DNA of 64,000 bases from Fictibacillus sp. FJAT-27399 (GCF_001510655.1 NZ_LMVC01000003.1:318389-382388), one strand, 5' to 3'; shown: positions 8,310-17,511, counted from the first letter of the stretch. A program made the numbers and translations. The notes: generated from the sequence alone by a model not told the origin.

Positions 8310-9563
8310 TTATCTGGATAGCAGGTAATCAATGACTCGGTCTGAGGAATTGCCGTCATGCATGCCGCAGAATGTTTTATAAAAATCCTTATATTCAGGA
8401 GAGTTGTCTTTTAAGACTTTAGGCAGTGTTTGCAGCAATTCTTCTTCAGTGTAGCAAATCTCTCCTGCTCGCTGCTCACTTAATTCAAAATAAGCTCCTC
8501 GTACTGAGCCGACATATTGGTCGTAATCAGGGACATAATAAATAACGGGTTTTAGGCTGCAGTACCAGTCAAACACGATCGATGAGTAATCTGTAATGAG
8601 AACATCAGCTGCGCACATAAGTTCAATGGCATCGTCCCAGCCACTGACGTCAATTACACGGCCAGCGAGACTTGTTAATTTATCATCAGAGCTGCTCATA
8701 TGATGAGAGCGGATAAGCAGGATAGCGTCTTCAGGAGCATGCTCTATAAATTTAAATGGATCTAGCATTAAATTGAATTCAAACATTGAGTTCCCAAGGT
8801 GTTTACCGTCCCGCCAAGTTGGAGCATAAAGGTAGATGGGAGCATTGTTATTTTGCACTCCGAGTTTTGCTCTTATTTTTTCTCTGACGTTTGAGTACCT
8901 TCTTTTGTCATAGAAAATATCATTGGAAGGATAACCGTATTCAACGATTTCTCCTTCGTATCTAAAAGCAGATTGGAATATCTCTGTAGAATAATGATTG
9001 GGAGATAATAAGGCATCCCATTTGGTTGATTTCACATAAAATTCAGGCGTCGACCGTTTTTCTAATGGACGTGATGAAATGTCCCAGTGCAGTCTTTTGA
9101 ACGGTGTGCCGTGCCATGTTTGAAAGTAGAAGGTCTCTGGCCGGTGGTACCAAAGCGGAAATGTTGTGTTATTAATGATAAACCGTGATCTGGCAAGAAA
9201 GTTATAGTAATCAGCGGATGCTCTATCAACAATGATTGGATCTCCGGGAATCTTTTCGTTGCCGGCATAGCACCAGACATATGTATAATTCGGATAACGT
9301 TCGATCATGCGTTCATAAATGTACCTTGGATTCCCGGTATACTGTTTGCCTAAGTTACTTTCAAAGAAGAACATGCGCTGATCAACTTTATTGGACTCTG
9401 CTGCTTTTTTGTATTGCCAAGGTATTCCGAATCCGCGTGACTGCGCAATTAAATTAAAGACTTCCGGATATTTAGGGAATACATCCTTCTTTAAGTCATC
9501 TTGAGAAATAGTCGAAAAATAGTCCAAAACAAAGGGGTTTAAATCCAAAGAATCAGTTTTCAT
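8310..9563 (-). CDS. CDP-glycerol glycerophosphotransferase family protein
   Basis: 417 residues, PF04464-type GT-B fold. Visible family motifs are FESNLGKQYTGNPRYIYE, the catalytic-region FQTWHGTPFKRL, LLSPNHYSTEIFQSAFRYEG, YAPTWRDG, LLIRSHH and VLITDYSSIVFDWY. Members transfer glycerol phosphate from CDP-glycerol to a lipid-linked or sugar acceptor at the inner membrane face. This one lacks the long N-terminal domain of TagF. It starts with ATG behind GGAGGTGG. It stands apart from the main teichoic locus and next to an acyltransferase transcribed the same way, so it may decorate a different glycan. Whether it polymerises or adds single units cannot be told. Confidence 0.88.
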   Translation of the reverse strand: MKTDSLDLNPFVLDYFSTISQDDLKKDVFPKYPEVFNLIAQSRGFGIPWQYKKAAESNKVDQRMFFFESNLGKQYTGNPRYIYERMIERYPNYTYVWCYAGNEKIPGDPIIVDRASADYYNFLARSRFIINNTTFPLWYHRPETFYFQTWHGTPFKRLHWDISSRPLEKRSTPEFYVKSTKWDALLSPNHYSTEIFQSAFRYEGEIVEYGYPSNDIFYDKRRYSNVREKIRAKLGVQNNNAPIYLYAPTWRDGKHLGNSMFEFNLMLDPFKFIEHAPEDAILLIRSHHMSSSDDKLTSLAGRVIDVSGWDDAIELMCAADVLITDYSSIVFDWYCSLKPVIYYVPDYDQYVGSVRGAYFELSEQRAGEICYTEEELLQTLPKVLKDNSPEYKDFYKTFCGMHDGNSSDRVIDYLLSR

Positions 9564-9674
9564 TTCTCCACCTCCAGTGGCATTTGAAAAACATTTTTAT
9601 CCATTGTTATCTTTTACCTATTATACAGTAAGCCTAAACATCCGCCAACGAAGTGTTCGAGGGATGAATGGCCG

Positions 9675-9711
9675 TAAAAAAACAGATGTCTTGGAGGGGA
9701 CATCTGCTTTT
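9675..9711 (-). terminator. Terminator of the acyltransferase gene
   Basis: On the minus strand GCAGATGTC / GACATCTG with an 8-base loop, then seven T. Confidence 0.85.
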
Positions 9712-9719
9712 GGGAGAAG

Positions 9720-10751
9720 CTATGCTGTTTTGACCAGTTTCGGAGATATCGTTTTTATTTTACGGTTAGTATTGCCTACCACATACGATCCAAACGGCAG
9801 TAAGGATATTACTTTTATGATCGCCATTGAAATTAAAAGCGTTATAAAGAAGAGCGAAAATACTTGCAGATGGGTTTGGTCGAACCATTGAGCCGTATAG
9901 GGTGCAAGATAGCGCTGAACCTGCCAGTGGATGAGATAAATGCCAAAAGAGTAATTGCTGATCAAGTTCACGATTTTAATATTTGGCAGCAATTGGCCCC
10001 AAGCCAGAACGAGGAGACTAAGCGATACGGTTAATGGAAACAGATCTAAACGCTTCGATCCGACGCTGACATAACCTGATTTGTAAAAAATCAAGACAAT
10101 TGCGAGACTCAGAACTGCCCCAAAGAGCGTGTGGTATCGGTATTCTTGCAGCTTGGCAGCGATCGATTTGTAATTTTTTCCAATCGCATAAGCAATGGTA
10201 AAATACGCAAACCATGCCGTAAACGGAATTTTTAAATACGATAAATTCTCTTTGATCCATGGGTGCTGGCCTTCCATCAATTTAAAATGAAGGCTCATAA
10301 CAAGAATGCTGATTGGGATCAGCCAGTTCATCTTGATGTTGTATTTCGTGACAAAATAATGCAGGATATAAAATTGAAAAATGATCAGAACGAAGTATCC
10401 TTCGTAATTTCCAAGTAGATTGTTTTTAATCATAACAGCAATATCGATATTCGGGTTGAGATGATAGCTGACCAGTGCATCGATCACCGCAAAGGCGAGA
10501 AACGGAGCAAGAATCCACTTCACACGCTTTTTCCAAAAGTTTTTCGGAAGCTGATCGGGATAGCGGTTTGCAAGGATGATCTCAGACAGGATGACAAACG
10601 TCGGTGTGGCATAACAAAGAGCGATACGCAGCAGGCTGTAAACCCCGGACGCAGGATAACCTCCGACAGAGACAGCTGTCAGCGATGTACTGTGCAGAAA
10701 TACAATGCTTAAACAGGCTAGGGTGCGTAACAGGTTCCATTCTTTAATCAA
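9720..10751 (-). CDS. Acyltransferase family 3 membrane protein
   Basis: 343 residues with about ten hydrophobic segments. The N-terminal WNLLRTLACLSIVFLHS carries the conserved His of acyltransferase-3 (PF01757) proteins, and a later FGIYLIHW is also typical. Such proteins O-acetylate (or otherwise acylate) exported sugars or polymers at the membrane. The start is TTG at 10751 with AAAGGGGGA upstream. It is transcribed towards the CDP-glycerol transferase gene but has its own terminator, so the two are probably separate units. The substrate is unknown. Confidence 0.85.
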   Translation of the reverse strand: MIKEWNLLRTLACLSIVFLHSTSLTAVSVGGYPASGVYSLLRIALCYATPTFVILSEIILANRYPDQLPKNFWKKRVKWILAPFLAFAVIDALVSYHLNPNIDIAVMIKNNLLGNYEGYFVLIIFQFYILHYFVTKYNIKMNWLIPISILVMSLHFKLMEGQHPWIKENLSYLKIPFTAWFAYFTIAYAIGKNYKSIAAKLQEYRYHTLFGAVLSLAIVLIFYKSGYVSVGSKRLDLFPLTVSLSLLVLAWGQLLPNIKIVNLISNYSFGIYLIHWQVQRYLAPYTAQWFDQTHLQVFSLFFITLLISMAIIKVISLLPFGSYVVGNTNRKIKTISPKLVKTA

Positions 10752-10900
10752 GGGTATTTTCCCCCTTTCCTGAAAAATGTGGCGTTCCTAAGCAATTCAT
10801 GAACACCATAACAATGAAGAAGGAAAGAGAGCAACAGAATTCGACATTCTTAATAATTATTTATAGAAACTTTATAAAATATTTAAAAAGAAACGTACTG

Positions 10901-10944
10901 AAAAGACGGCAGTTCCTTGATGGTTCAGGAAATTGCCGTCTTCT
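10901..10944 (-). terminator. Terminator of the AraC-type regulator gene
   Basis: AAGACGGCAATTTCCT / AGGAACTGCCGTCTT (one mismatch) with a T-rich end on the minus strand. Confidence 0.8.
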
Positions 10945-10951
10945 TTGCAGG

Positions 10952-11830
10952 TTATTTTATAGGGACCAGAATGTCCATCTGTTTGGATTCAGGGCTTATG
11001 CTTCGTTCATCGTACAGCTCGATCTCAACTCCGCCGGCATGTTCGTAGCCGGAAGAAGGGAACCATTCTTTGAAAATGTACTGCCATGTCGCCTGAATGC
11101 TGTCGGAAAACTCGTTTTCTGCAACTTTCGGGGTAGTGAATACGGCATACTTGGTTTCTGGGAACGTCCTGGCCACAAGGCCTTCAGGAACGTTATTGGA
11201 ATCCGTAACTTCAGAGCAGATCAGGTAACTGAACGAGCCGTTTTCCTGGTTAAAATCTGTGCAGATGCCGAGTTCCACTGAAGGGTCCATCTTGTTGGGG
11301 ATAGCTTCTCTCATCTTATTGTTTTGTAAATAGGTCTGCCAAAAGACAGGGATTTCTTTTAGATTTTTACCATCTTCAGAAGTGGTTTTGAGTTCATAAC
11401 CGATGACGTTAAATTCAGGCTTCATATAAATTTTCGGCTGCATAAATGGTCCTCCAACAATAGGTTTTTTGATGAGGGCGGCTTTTTCAGGAAGCGTAAA
11501 GGTGTACAGCTTCTCTTTTCGGAACTGTGTGGGTGTCACCGCGAATAGCTTTTTGAAAGCTCGGTTAAAGGATTCGTGGGAAGAAAACCCGCAGCTGAAG
11601 GCAATGTCCACAATCTTAAGCTCTGAATGGACAAGCAGGTCCGCTGCGTGCGCAAGTCTTCTTTTCCGGATGTAGTCCATCACCGGGTGGCCGACCAGCA
11701 TCAAAAAGACGCGGTGAAAGTGAAAAGGCGAAAAGCAGGCAATCCTGGCGAGGTCCGGAAGCGTCAAGGGTTCTTCCAAGTTCTCCTCGATATAGTCAAT
11801 CGTATTCTGAATGCTGTTGAAGTAATCCAT
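10952..11830 (-). CDS. AraC-family regulator with GyrI-like effector domain
   Basis: 292 residues. The N-terminal AraC double helix-turn-helix (about 5-105) has LPDLARIACFSPFHFHRVFLMLVG and VDIAFSCGFSSHESFNRAFKKLF. The C-terminal part (about 130-290, from PKIYMKPEFNVIGYELKTT to the end) looks like the AraC_E_bind/GyrI-like domain, which binds small hydrophobic or cationic drugs in relatives such as Rob and SbmC. The start is ATG 11830 behind GGGAGGCGG. The divergent hydrolase gene at 12102 is a possible target (inference), but a REP-like element lies between them. Confidence 0.88.
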   Translation of the reverse strand: MDYFNSIQNTIDYIEENLEEPLTLPDLARIACFSPFHFHRVFLMLVGHPVMDYIRKRRLAHAADLLVHSELKIVDIAFSCGFSSHESFNRAFKKLFAVTPTQFRKEKLYTFTLPEKAALIKKPIVGGPFMQPKIYMKPEFNVIGYELKTTSEDGKNLKEIPVFWQTYLQNNKMREAIPNKMDPSVELGICTDFNQENGSFSYLICSEVTDSNNVPEGLVARTFPETKYAVFTTPKVAENEFSDSIQATWQYIFKEWFPSSGYEHAGGVEIELYDERSISPESKQMDILVPIK

Positions 11831-11918
11831 ACGTCCGCCTCCCTCATGACTCTATCTTAATGTGCAGCAGATATTAATTCTTAACCTTTTTTGCTGTGTT
11901 TCGGAGTTTTGTTATTTT

Positions 11919-11969
11919 GGTGCCAGGCACCCGCGTTTTGACATGTGTGTAATCGTGGTGCCTGGCACC
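11919..11969. repeat. REP-like palindromic element 1
   Basis: GGTGCCAGGCACC at 11919-11931 and GGTGCCTGGCACC at 11957-11969 flank an inner TTTTGACATGTGTGTAA core. Belongs to the about 50-bp family seen six more times up to 26.7 kb. Confidence 0.9.
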
Positions 11970-12054
11970 AATTTCTTATTCGGCAAATGGGTGAATGAAG
12001 CCTTCTTTTCAGGAAGTAATGTTAAAATGAGGATAAGAATAGAAGACAAAATTG

Positions 12055-12067
12055 GGTGCCAGGCACC
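12055..12067. repeat. Solitary REP half-element
   Basis: One GGTGCCAGGCACC arm followed by a degenerate GATGGCACCG, only 35 bases before the hydrolase start. Confidence 0.7.
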
Positions 12068-12101
12068 ACGCGATGGCACCGTCAATGAAAGGGCGATGTA
12101 C

Positions 12102-12944
12102 ATGTTTTGCGATCTTGGAGATATTCAGGTTCATTATGAGGTACATGGGGAAGGGAAGCCCATCATCATGATTCATGGTTTCTCGCCGGATTACCGGTTG
12201 ATGGAAGGCTGTATGGAGCCGGTTTTTAAAGACCGAAGCGGGTTTCAGCGAATCTATTTGGATCTGCCGGGGATGGGCCGGACCAAAGGGGAGTATTGGC
12301 TGACCGGGACGGATGATATGCTGGATGTTGTGTTGCGTTTTATTGAAAAAGTAATACCCGGACAATCTTTTTTACTTGCTGGTGAATCCTATGGAGGCTA
12401 TCTGGCGAGAGGCGTCATGACTAAAATGGGGGATAGGGTAGAAGGCTTGCTCACGATTTGTTCACCGATCTACGCAGAACATGAAAAAAGAGAGCTGCCG
12501 GAGCATACGGTCATTAAAACAGATGAGCAGCTAATCGCATCCCTTCCGTTGGAAGAAGCCAGGGAGTTTGCGTCTATAGCAGTTGTACAGGATGAATATG
12601 TACTGAAACGAACGAGGGAAGAAATCATACCAGGTGTGATGCTGGCAGATCCTGTTTTTCTGGAAAAAATAAAGCAAAACTACGCTTTTACCTTTTCTAT
12701 CGACTTACAGAAACCCTTTGAGAAGCCTGTGCTGTTTTTTACTGGCAGGCAGGATGCTGTTGTCGGCTTCAAAGATCATTGGGCCATCATGGATCAATTT
12801 CCTCGTGCATCTTTTGCTGTATTGGACCGGGCGGGGCACAACCTGCAGATTGAACAGCCCGCAGTCTTCAATGCTTTAGTTGCCGACTGGCTGGACCGAT
12901 CAGAAGAAGCCCTTCACCTAAAAAAAGAGCATATTGCAAAATGA
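12102..12944 (+). CDS. Alpha/beta hydrolase
   Basis: 280 residues. Visible are the oxyanion-side motif MIHGFSPDYR, the nucleophile elbow GESYGG (Ser about 95), an acid in GRQDAVVGF, and the catalytic His in RAGHNLQIEQP near the C-terminus. This is the alpha/beta-hydrolase fold typical of esterases and lactonases; the substrate is unknown. The start is ATG 12102, with GAAAGGG 8 bases upstream; longer frames run through the REP half-element and are unlikely. The gap of 79 bases to the next gene allows co-transcription. Confidence 0.85.
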   Translation: MFCDLGDIQVHYEVHGEGKPIIMIHGFSPDYRLMEGCMEPVFKDRSGFQRIYLDLPGMGRTKGEYWLTGTDDMLDVVLRFIEKVIPGQSFLLAGESYGGYLARGVMTKMGDRVEGLLTICSPIYAEHEKRELPEHTVIKTDEQLIASLPLEEAREFASIAVVQDEYVLKRTREEIIPGVMLADPVFLEKIKQNYAFTFSIDLQKPFEKPVLFFTGRQDAVVGFKDHWAIMDQFPRASFAVLDRAGHNLQIEQPAVFNALVADWLDRSEEALHLKKEHIAK

Positions 12945-13023
12945 CTTGTGATATAATGGCTTTTTCCAAAGAATAACTATTTTGCAAAAAGAATTGAAAC
13001 AAAAAAGGTAAGGTGAAAGAGGC

Positions 13024-13689
13024 ATGAGAATCGGAGAAATAAAAAAGGAAGCAAGGGTTGCCCTGGAAAACAAATGGGGCTTTGCGGTTCTATTGACGTT
13101 CCTTTTGGGAATCTTTACGTTTTTTCTTCCTAACTTGATTGATTTTTTTCTATTGGGAGGAAAGGACGAATTTAATGGAGCTGAACGAAATCTATCAGCA
13201 TATATTTTTTCTTGGATTATTAACGGTTTTGTTTACCCAATCACGATTGGCTTTAGCTGGGTCTTTCTGAGCCTCATAAGGCGTGAGCCTCAAGAAGTGA
13301 AGAACATGTTTCAGCCTTTCTTGGACATCGGTACGTTCTTAAAGATTATTGGAACAACGATCCTGGTATGGATTTTCACAGTTCTTTGGACCCTGCTATT
13401 GATTGTTCCGGGTATTATCAAAGGGCTTGCATATTCGCAAACATTCTATGTCTTGAAAGACAACCCGGGGATTTCGATTACGGGTGCCATCACCGAAAGC
13501 CGCAGATTAATGGACGGCTACAAGTGGAAGTACTTCCTTCTTCAGCTTAGTTTTATCGGCTGGGTGATCCTGGCGGTTGTGACACTGTTTATCGGGTTTC
13601 TATGGCTGATGCCTTATATGTCCGCATCTTCAGCTGAATTTTACAATGAAATCCGCCAGGCTAAAAACAATGATTCTTTAGAGGCTTAA
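13024..13689 (+). CDS. DUF975-like integral membrane protein
   Basis: 221 residues with five or six membrane segments. The N-terminal MRIGEIKKEARVALENKWGFAV and the internal LLIVPGIIKGLAYSQTFYVLKDNPGISITGAI...SRRLMDGYKWKYFLL match the DUF975 pattern of membrane proteins of unknown role. The start follows AGGTGAAAGAGGC. A strong terminator follows. Confidence 0.8.
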   Translation: MRIGEIKKEARVALENKWGFAVLLTFLLGIFTFFLPNLIDFFLLGGKDEFNGAERNLSAYIFSWIINGFVYPITIGFSWVFLSLIRREPQEVKNMFQPFLDIGTFLKIIGTTILVWIFTVLWTLLLIVPGIIKGLAYSQTFYVLKDNPGISITGAITESRRLMDGYKWKYFLLQLSFIGWVILAVVTLFIGFLWLMPYMSASSAEFYNEIRQAKNNDSLEA

Positions 13690-13696
13690 AATAAGA

Positions 13697-13732
13697 AAGG
13701 CATCTGTGCAACGAAGCACGGATGCCTTTTTT
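13697..13732 (+). terminator. Terminator after DUF975-like gene
   Basis: AAGGCATCTGTGC / GCACGGATGCCTT around AACGAA, then six T. Confidence 0.9.
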
Positions 13733-13748
13733 GTGATGAAATGGAGCC

Positions 13749-14045
13749 TTACTCTTTCAATAATAAAAATTCCCCTGTCTCGAGGTGGTTTCCGTAATGT
13801 TCCGCTTCTTTATGATCTACTCCTAGAAAGACGAGTCTCTCTTTTCCTGAGAGATTCTGTGAGAAGGATGAGTTGTCGGATTGGTCCAAAAAATGCTGTA
13901 TGATCTCCTCGTTATCTTCTTTTTCTTCAATGGTCTCATAAGGCCCAACGACTAAAAATGTGCTGTTTTCGTTTTTCGGTTTCAGTTGATTCCGTTCTTC
14001 CACTGCTTCTTGTTCTGTCTTATAAACACCAACTACCTTAAACAT
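13749..14045 (-). CDS. Small cytoplasmic protein, possibly YflT/GSP17M-like
   Basis: 98 residues, acidic. The opening MFKVVGVYKTEQEAVEERNQL resembles the start of general stress proteins of the YflT/17M type (a short beta strand, then a helix with E-E-A), but the rest is not recognised. A strong site TAAGGGAGGGG precedes ATG 14045. The minus-strand upstream region holds GTTTAA but no properly spaced GGGTAT, so sigma-B control is not supported. Confidence 0.6.
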   Translation of the reverse strand: MFKVVGVYKTEQEAVEERNQLKPKNENSTFLVVGPYETIEEKEDNEEIIQHFLDQSDNSSFSQNLSGKERLVFLGVDHKEAEHYGNHLETGEFLLLKE

Positions 14046-14141
14046 TTTTCTTCCCCTCCCTTACAAGTGTGAAATATTTAAACGATGAAAATAACTTTCC
14101 AATCAATACCCGTAATGCTTCAATTTGTAACATTATGTCAC

Positions 14142-14174
14142 AAAAAAAATCCTCTTGGCAGCTTCAAGAGGATT
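14142..14174 (-). terminator. Terminator of the LysE-family gene
   Basis: AATCCTCTTG / CAAGAGGATT with a 7-base loop and eight T on the minus strand. Confidence 0.85.
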
Positions 14175-14186
14175 GGTGAGCGTTGT

Positions 14187-14828
14187 TTAGTTCTGCTTTT
14201 CTAAAGCGAGTTTCATGCCGAAGCCGATGAGTACCACACCCGTTACTCCCTGCATGACACGCTGAGACGCCGGCCTTTTCATAAAGACACTGATCTGGTT
14301 GATCAAATAGACGTAAAAGAAAAACCAGGCCGCTGTCAGAAGTGTGTAGGTGAGACCCATAATGGAAAATTGCACAAAGGCGTTGCTGCCGCGTTCAAGA
14401 AATTGCGGAAGGAACGTTAGGAAGAAAAGTGCGACCTTTGGGTTTAGAAGATTTGTAAGGAATCCCTGTCTGAAACAAGATGAGGACTTTCGGATTCCGG
14501 GTGTTTGATCTGCAGGTTCCGCAGAATAGGCTGTTTCAATATTCCGGTCCTTTAATGACCAGAGCGACTTTATTCCGATGTAGATCAGATAGACCGCCCC
14601 AGCATACTTGAAAATAGAAAAAAGCATTGCCGATTTCACAATGATGGCAGACAGGCCTACAACAGCTGCTACGGTGTGAATGAGCAAGGCGCCGCATGTT
14701 CCAAGCATGGTTTTAAAACCGCCAGTCTTTCCTAGAGATAACGTGTTTTTCGTGGCAATGGCTGTATCAGGGCCGGGAAGAATAATCAGGCAAACCGCCA
14801 TGACCACAAAAAGAAGAAAATGCTCCAT
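14187..14828 (-). CDS. LysE-family amino-acid/metabolite exporter
   Basis: 213 residues with about six membrane segments. It shows the family signatures LPGPDTAIATKNTLSLGKTGGFKTMLGTCGALL and GFLTNLLNPKVALFFLTFLPQF. LysE/RhtB proteins export amino acids or related small molecules by proton exchange; the substrate is unknown. The start is ATG 14828 with GGGGAAGGCGG upstream; a longer frame to 14876 lacks a ribosome site. Confidence 0.9.
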   Translation of the reverse strand: MEHFLLFVVMAVCLIILPGPDTAIATKNTLSLGKTGGFKTMLGTCGALLIHTVAAVVGLSAIIVKSAMLFSIFKYAGAVYLIYIGIKSLWSLKDRNIETAYSAEPADQTPGIRKSSSCFRQGFLTNLLNPKVALFFLTFLPQFLERGSNAFVQFSIMGLTYTLLTAAWFFFYVYLINQISVFMKRPASQRVMQGVTGVVLIGFGMKLALEKQN

Positions 14829-14886
14829 CGTTTTATACCGCCTTCCCCTGTTAAATTTTATTCCAATGTACCACACCCTAATATCT

Positions 14887-14936
14887 GGTGCCAGGCACCG
14901 CGATTACACATATGTCAAAACGCGGTGCCTGGCACC
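14887..14936. repeat. REP-like palindromic element 2
   Basis: Arms GGTGCCAGGCACC and GGTGCCTGGCACC around GCGATTACACATATGTCAAAACGC. It lies between divergent genes (LysE exporter and amidase). Confidence 0.9.
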
Positions 14937-15027
14937 TGAATTTTTAGTAGAATTTTGGTGGATTTTTCCGTCGATTTGCCGATAGAAATAGTAGAAGATA
15001 GAAAGTAAGAAAGGGGGCTTACAGCTT

Positions 15028-16737
15028 TTGAGAAAGTTTACTTCACTGGCTCTCATCCTGGCATTTATTTTATCTCTTTTTACCACACATGCAGACGCTG
15101 CAGCGAGCCAAACAAAAGCAAAAGTTACAGCATCGATTCTAAATGTCAGATCGAAGCCCAGTACCAGCAGCAGTATTATCGATAAACTGAAAAAGGATGC
15201 AGCCGTTACGATTAAGGCAGAGTCTAACGGATGGTCTCAGGTGACTTTGAAAAAGGGGACAGGCTGGGTATCATCAAAATATCTGAAAAAAATCAGCGTA
15301 TCCGCATCCTCTGCAACAAAAACAGGATACGTGACGGCTTCCTCTCTCAATCTGAGGGAAAAGGCCACGACCTCCAGCAAATCCGTTTTGCTATTGAAAA
15401 AAGGAAACAAGGTTACCATCTTAAAAACGTCAGGTTCTTGGTATTATATTCAGGCAGCCGGAAGCAAGAAAGGCTATGTGTCCAAGAGCTACATCTCTAC
15501 GAAAGTTCCTGTGCCATCTTCAGCACCAAAGGCAAAAACAGTGTATGGCTATGTGAACGCTTCTTCTTTTTTAACGCTGAGAGAGAAGGCATCAACGACA
15601 AGCAAATCTCTGATGCAGCTGAAGAGAGGAACAAAGATTACCATCCTGAAAACATCAGGTTCCTGGCACAATGCAAAGGCTCCTAATGGAAAAACAGGCT
15701 GGGTTCTTAAAAGCTATGTAGCCAGCAAGGCCCCTGCCCCTGCCCCGGCTAAAACGGTTTATGCCTATGTTAATACTGACTCTTTGAACCTAAGAGAGAA
15801 GGCAACAACCTCAAGCAAGTCGTTGATGACCTTGAAAAAAGGCCAGCAGGTAAAGGTTTTGGACCCGGGAAGCACATGGAGCTATATCCAGGCTTCAAAC
15901 GGCACAAAAGGATGGTTGTCTAAAAAATACTTATCAGCGACTGCTCCGGTAACCGTACAGCCTTCTGTTAAAAAAGGATACGTCACGACGAATGATTTAA
16001 ATGTAAGAGAAAACGCGGGTACATCTTACAAGATCTTGGCTAAGCTGAATACCGGAGCCGAAGTGCAAGTGTACTCAAGCAAAGGAGACTGGCTGAACAT
16101 CAAAACATCCAGCGGAATAAAAGGCTGGGTACATAAAGCCTACATCACCTTTACCAAAATTAATGACAATAACCTTTCTCTCCCTTCAAGTTTCCCCAGC
16201 CTAAGAGGGAAGAAAATCATGATTGACCCCGGGCACGGCGGCTATGACGTAGGGGCTGTAGGTGCGGGCTACGGTACATATGAAAAAAATGTAACGTTAT
16301 CCACCGCGCTTATTTTAGCTCAGAAGCTGCGAGCGGCAGGAGCCAAGGTCTATATGACACGCTCCACCGATACAGCCATCGCGTTAACTTCACGCCCGCA
16401 ATTAAGCAATAATTATTTGGTCGATGCGTTTGTAAGCATTCACTATAATTCAGGGCCTTCTGCCGGAACAGGAATTGAAACGTTCTATCAGCCCGGTTCT
16501 GTATACAGCGGACTGGCTTCCCTTGTACAGCAGGGCGTTGTGAAATATACAGGATTTAAGAGCCGTGGAATTGCTGGGAAAAACCTTCAAGTTCTGCGTA
16601 CCAACAAGCGTCCATGTGTTCTTGTCGAGCTCGGGTTCTTATCCAATAAAAGTGAAGAGCAGATCGTCCGAACATCCGCTCATCAGCAAAAAGCAGCCGC
16701 CGGCATCGCCGAAGGACTGAACAGCTACTTTAGATAA
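15028..16737 (+). CDS. Secreted N-acetylmuramoyl-L-alanine amidase with five SH3b repeats
   Basis: 569 residues. A signal peptide (1-25, cut near ADAAA) is followed by five bacterial SH3 repeats at about 31-90, 98-157, 171-232, 244-303 and 314-373, each with the LNLREKATTSS...KGWVSKKY pattern. The C-terminal Amidase_3 domain (about 394-569) has zinc ligands in IDPGHGGYD, a Glu in TYEKNVTL, SIHYNS, and the catalytic Glu in VLVELGFLSN. It cuts the MurNAc-L-Ala bond of peptidoglycan; SH3b repeats bind the wall. The start is TTG 15028 behind AAAGGGGGC. A GCCGATAG at 14978 resembles a sigma-D -10 but lacks a TAAA partner. Monocistronic between REP elements. Confidence 0.93.
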   Translation: MRKFTSLALILAFILSLFTTHADAAASQTKAKVTASILNVRSKPSTSSSIIDKLKKDAAVTIKAESNGWSQVTLKKGTGWVSSKYLKKISVSASSATKTGYVTASSLNLREKATTSSKSVLLLKKGNKVTILKTSGSWYYIQAAGSKKGYVSKSYISTKVPVPSSAPKAKTVYGYVNASSFLTLREKASTTSKSLMQLKRGTKITILKTSGSWHNAKAPNGKTGWVLKSYVASKAPAPAPAKTVYAYVNTDSLNLREKATTSSKSLMTLKKGQQVKVLDPGSTWSYIQASNGTKGWLSKKYLSATAPVTVQPSVKKGYVTTNDLNVRENAGTSYKILAKLNTGAEVQVYSSKGDWLNIKTSSGIKGWVHKAYITFTKINDNNLSLPSSFPSLRGKKIMIDPGHGGYDVGAVGAGYGTYEKNVTLSTALILAQKLRAAGAKVYMTRSTDTAIALTSRPQLSNNYLVDAFVSIHYNSGPSAGTGIETFYQPGSVYSGLASLVQQGVVKYTGFKSRGIAGKNLQVLRTNKRPCVLVELGFLSNKSEEQIVRTSAHQQKAAAGIAEGLNSYFR

Positions 16738-16741
16738 CTAT

Positions 16742-16791
16742 GGTGCCAGGCACCGCTTTTACACACTTGTGTAATCGCGGTGCCTGGCACC
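16742..16791. repeat. REP-like palindromic element 3
   Basis: Arms at 16742-16754 and 16779-16791; inner core TTTTACACACTTGTGTAA. It begins five bases after the amidase stop codon, and is the left neighbour of the RAYT gene. Confidence 0.92.
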
Positions 16792-16916
16792 ATATATTTT
16801 TTTCTTGCCTTAGGCAGGGAAGTGAGAAAGGCTGTAGAACATAATATTTTACCTCTTCGTTTTGCATCAATCTCTCCCCATCATTTAATCCCCCAATTCC
16901 TGAAAGGAGCCCCGTA

Positions 16917-17492
16917 ATGCCGCGCAAACAACGAACCTGGTTTCCGGGTGCGATCTACCACATTACCTGCAGAGGAAACCGTAAAACACCTATTTTTCAT
17001 GAACGTGAAGATTACCTCTATTACTTATATTTGCTGAGAAAGACAAACAAGCGCCATCCTTTTAACCTTCATGCTTATTGCCTCATGCCCAACCACACCC
17101 ATCTCCTTCTGGAAACAACCGTAAGCCCCCCTGGTGAAGCTATGGGATACCTGAATACACAATATGCAAAGTACATTAATCGAAAATACGATCAGGTGGG
17201 ACATGTGTTTCAGGGCCGTTATGGCGCTTCTCTCATTGATTCCATGATGTATTTAATTGATGTCAGCCGGTACATCCATCAAAACCCTGTAGCGGCTAAG
17301 ATGGTATGCAATGCAGAAGATTACGAGTGGACGAGTTACAGGCACTATATCTCCGTGGGAATAGACCAAGGAGTAAAAGTGAAAACCGATTACATCCTCT
17401 CTCAATTCCCAACCCCTAAGCAGGACAATTATAAGAGTTTCATAGAGGGAGCAGAATATGGCGAGATCGTGAGAAGGACACCGGTGCTGTAA
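16917..17492 (+). CDS. REP-associated tyrosine transposase (RAYT, Y1_Tnp)
   Basis: 191 residues. It shows the family opening RTWFPGAIYHITCRGN, the HUH metal motif in CLMPNHTHLLLE (about 58-69), a long helix with YLNTQYAKYINRKYDQVGHVFQGRY and SRYIHQNPVAAKM, whose Tyr residues include the likely nucleophile. RAYTs are single-strand endonucleases held responsible for spreading REP palindromes; they seldom move themselves. The start is ATG 16917 behind AAAGGAG. REP-like elements lie on both sides (16742-16791 and 17512-17561), the classical arrangement of a resident RAYT, so it is the likely source of the repeats in this window (inference). Confidence 0.93.
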   Translation: MPRKQRTWFPGAIYHITCRGNRKTPIFHEREDYLYYLYLLRKTNKRHPFNLHAYCLMPNHTHLLLETTVSPPGEAMGYLNTQYAKYINRKYDQVGHVFQGRYGASLIDSMMYLIDVSRYIHQNPVAAKMVCNAEDYEWTSYRHYISVGIDQGVKVKTDYILSQFPTPKQDNYKSFIEGAEYGEIVRRTPVL

Positions 17493-17511
17493 CTTTTAGT
17501 GATTTGAGTTT

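Noticed and set aside
14046-14100. Sigma-B promoter before the small stress-type gene
   Set aside because: GTTTAA is present but the only GGG-containing partner is the ribosome site at 17-base spacing; no GGGTAT.
14959-14985. Sigma-D promoter of the amidase
   Set aside because: GCCGATAG fits the -10, but the -35 place has TGGA instead of TAAA.
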